In this document: piece after piece, positions 63,630 through 64,000 of the stretch
Position numbering within the stretch: the stretch's first letter is position 1
Layout of the letters: the number at the start of each line of letters is the position of its first letter
Notes under the pieces: model-generated
Databases searched by the model: none
What the model saw: the letters and a program-made list of their open reading frames with translations, nothing else
Told to the model about the DNA's origin: nothing
Program-made: the position numbers and the translations under genes
NCBI RefSeq assembly: GCF_021917145.1
Contig: NC_061063.1
Coordinates: 7,073,944 to 7,137,943, forward strand
DNA: 64,000 bases
DNA from: Hypomesus transpacificus
Taxonomy: Eukaryota; Chordata; Actinopteri; Osmeriformes; Osmeridae
Direction of reading: 5' to 3'

Positions 63630-64000
63630 ATGGGGGACATGAAGACCCCAGATTTTGATGACCTGTTGGCAGCGTTTGACATCCCAGACATCGATGCTAA
63701 AGAGGCCATCCAGTCCGCTCCTGATGATGCCGAAGGGCCACATGGGCAGGGGGGAGCTTCTCTGGGCAAGCCAGATGGTGGGGTGGGTGTTGGACCCTCC
63801 CTGAGACCACCCAGCCCCCCAGACCCTCAGACAGACACACCCATTGTCAGCGTTATTGTGAAAAACAGAGTTCGTCCTGAGACCCTTGATGGTGGAGATG
63901 GAGATACAGATCAGGACCCGAATGATGGATCTTCCGGAGTGGCAGTGGGTCCTAGGCTGGGTGCCTGTGCCTCAGGCATGGCTGAATCAGAACCACTGAA
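63630..64000 (+). CDS. znf687: Zinc finger protein 687, N-terminal part (cut by window end)
   Basis: The exon starts at 63616 and the ATG at 63630 opens MGDMKTPDFDDLLAAFDIPD, followed by DAKEAIQS. This is the conserved N-terminus of ZNF687 and its relative ZNF592. VSVIVKNRVRPE also fits ZNF687. The 123 readable residues are acidic and Gly/Pro-rich; the zinc fingers lie beyond the window. ZNF687 is a nuclear protein of the Z3/ZMYND8 complex. ZNF592 is the alternative, but the neighbours psmd4 and pip5k1a point to ZNF687. The frame is open to the last base. Confidence 0.93.
   Translation, partial: MGDMKTPDFDDLLAAFDIPDIDAKEAIQSAPDDAEGPHGQGGASLGKPDGGVGVGPSLRPPSPPDPQTDTPIVSVIVKNRVRPETLDGGDGDTDQDPNDGSSGVAVGPRLGACASGMAESEPL

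Overview
The window is vertebrate nuclear DNA, almost certainly from a teleost fish. Short exons with GT/AG introns encode proteins that read clearly as UBAP2L, HAX1, AQP10, ECM1, PIP5K1A, PSMD4 and ZNF687. The repeats are of fish type: a tRNA-derived SINE with the tail common in teleosts, hAT elements, LINE 3' ends and long poly-C and CA tracts. The species cannot be named from sequence alone. All coding models below were built by reading exons, checking reading phase across every junction and comparing with remembered family sequences; nothing was aligned by computer.

Layout. About 0.2-16.6 kb: ubap2l (+), 28 coding exons plus one possible extra cassette exon, with a minisatellite, a duplicated splice acceptor and a non-autonomous hAT element in its introns. 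17.2-22.5 kb: hax1 (+), whose fourth intron carries a MITE-like element with a RecQ-like fragment and a complete hAT transposon with an intact transposase ORF. 22.5-25.8 kb: intergenic, with a truncated LINE split by a SINE and a second SINE. 25.9-28.5 kb: aqp10 (+), an aquaglyceroporin. 29.5-30.9 kb: exon-like pieces of an unrecognised, probably broken small gene (+). 31.4-32.8 kb: an unrecognised type II membrane coiled-coil protein with an Ala/Pro/Glu repeat tail (-). 34.9-40.4 kb and 41.0-48.3 kb: two tail-to-tail FCGBP-like (IgGFc-binding protein-like) secreted VWD-domain genes. The minus-strand copy has the N-terminal IgGFc-binding domain; the plus-strand copy lacks it. 49.6-50.6 kb: a very short ecm1-like gene (+). 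50.7-51.1 kb: a LINE 3' end. 51.8-57.5 kb: pip5k1a (+). 59.2-62.4 kb: psmd4 (+). 63.6 kb to the edge: first coding exon of znf687 (+), cut by the window end.

The genes do not form one pathway. They are a conserved neighbourhood: the human orthologues lie in two separate parts of chromosome 1q21 (ECM1/PIP5K1A/PSMD4/ZNF687 and UBAP2L/HAX1/AQP10). Here the two blocks are joined, with an FCGBP-like pair and the unrecognised membrane gene between them. Housekeeping genes have 5' regions rich in GCTAGC/ACGTTAGC motifs; the secreted-protein genes instead have TATA-like boxes and non-coding first exons. The observations most worth checking are the hAT insertion with perfect 8-bp target duplications, the RecQ-like fragment in the neighbouring element, a sharply bounded near-identical tract shared by the two FCGBP-like genes, and the two unrecognised genes at 29.5-32.8 kb.
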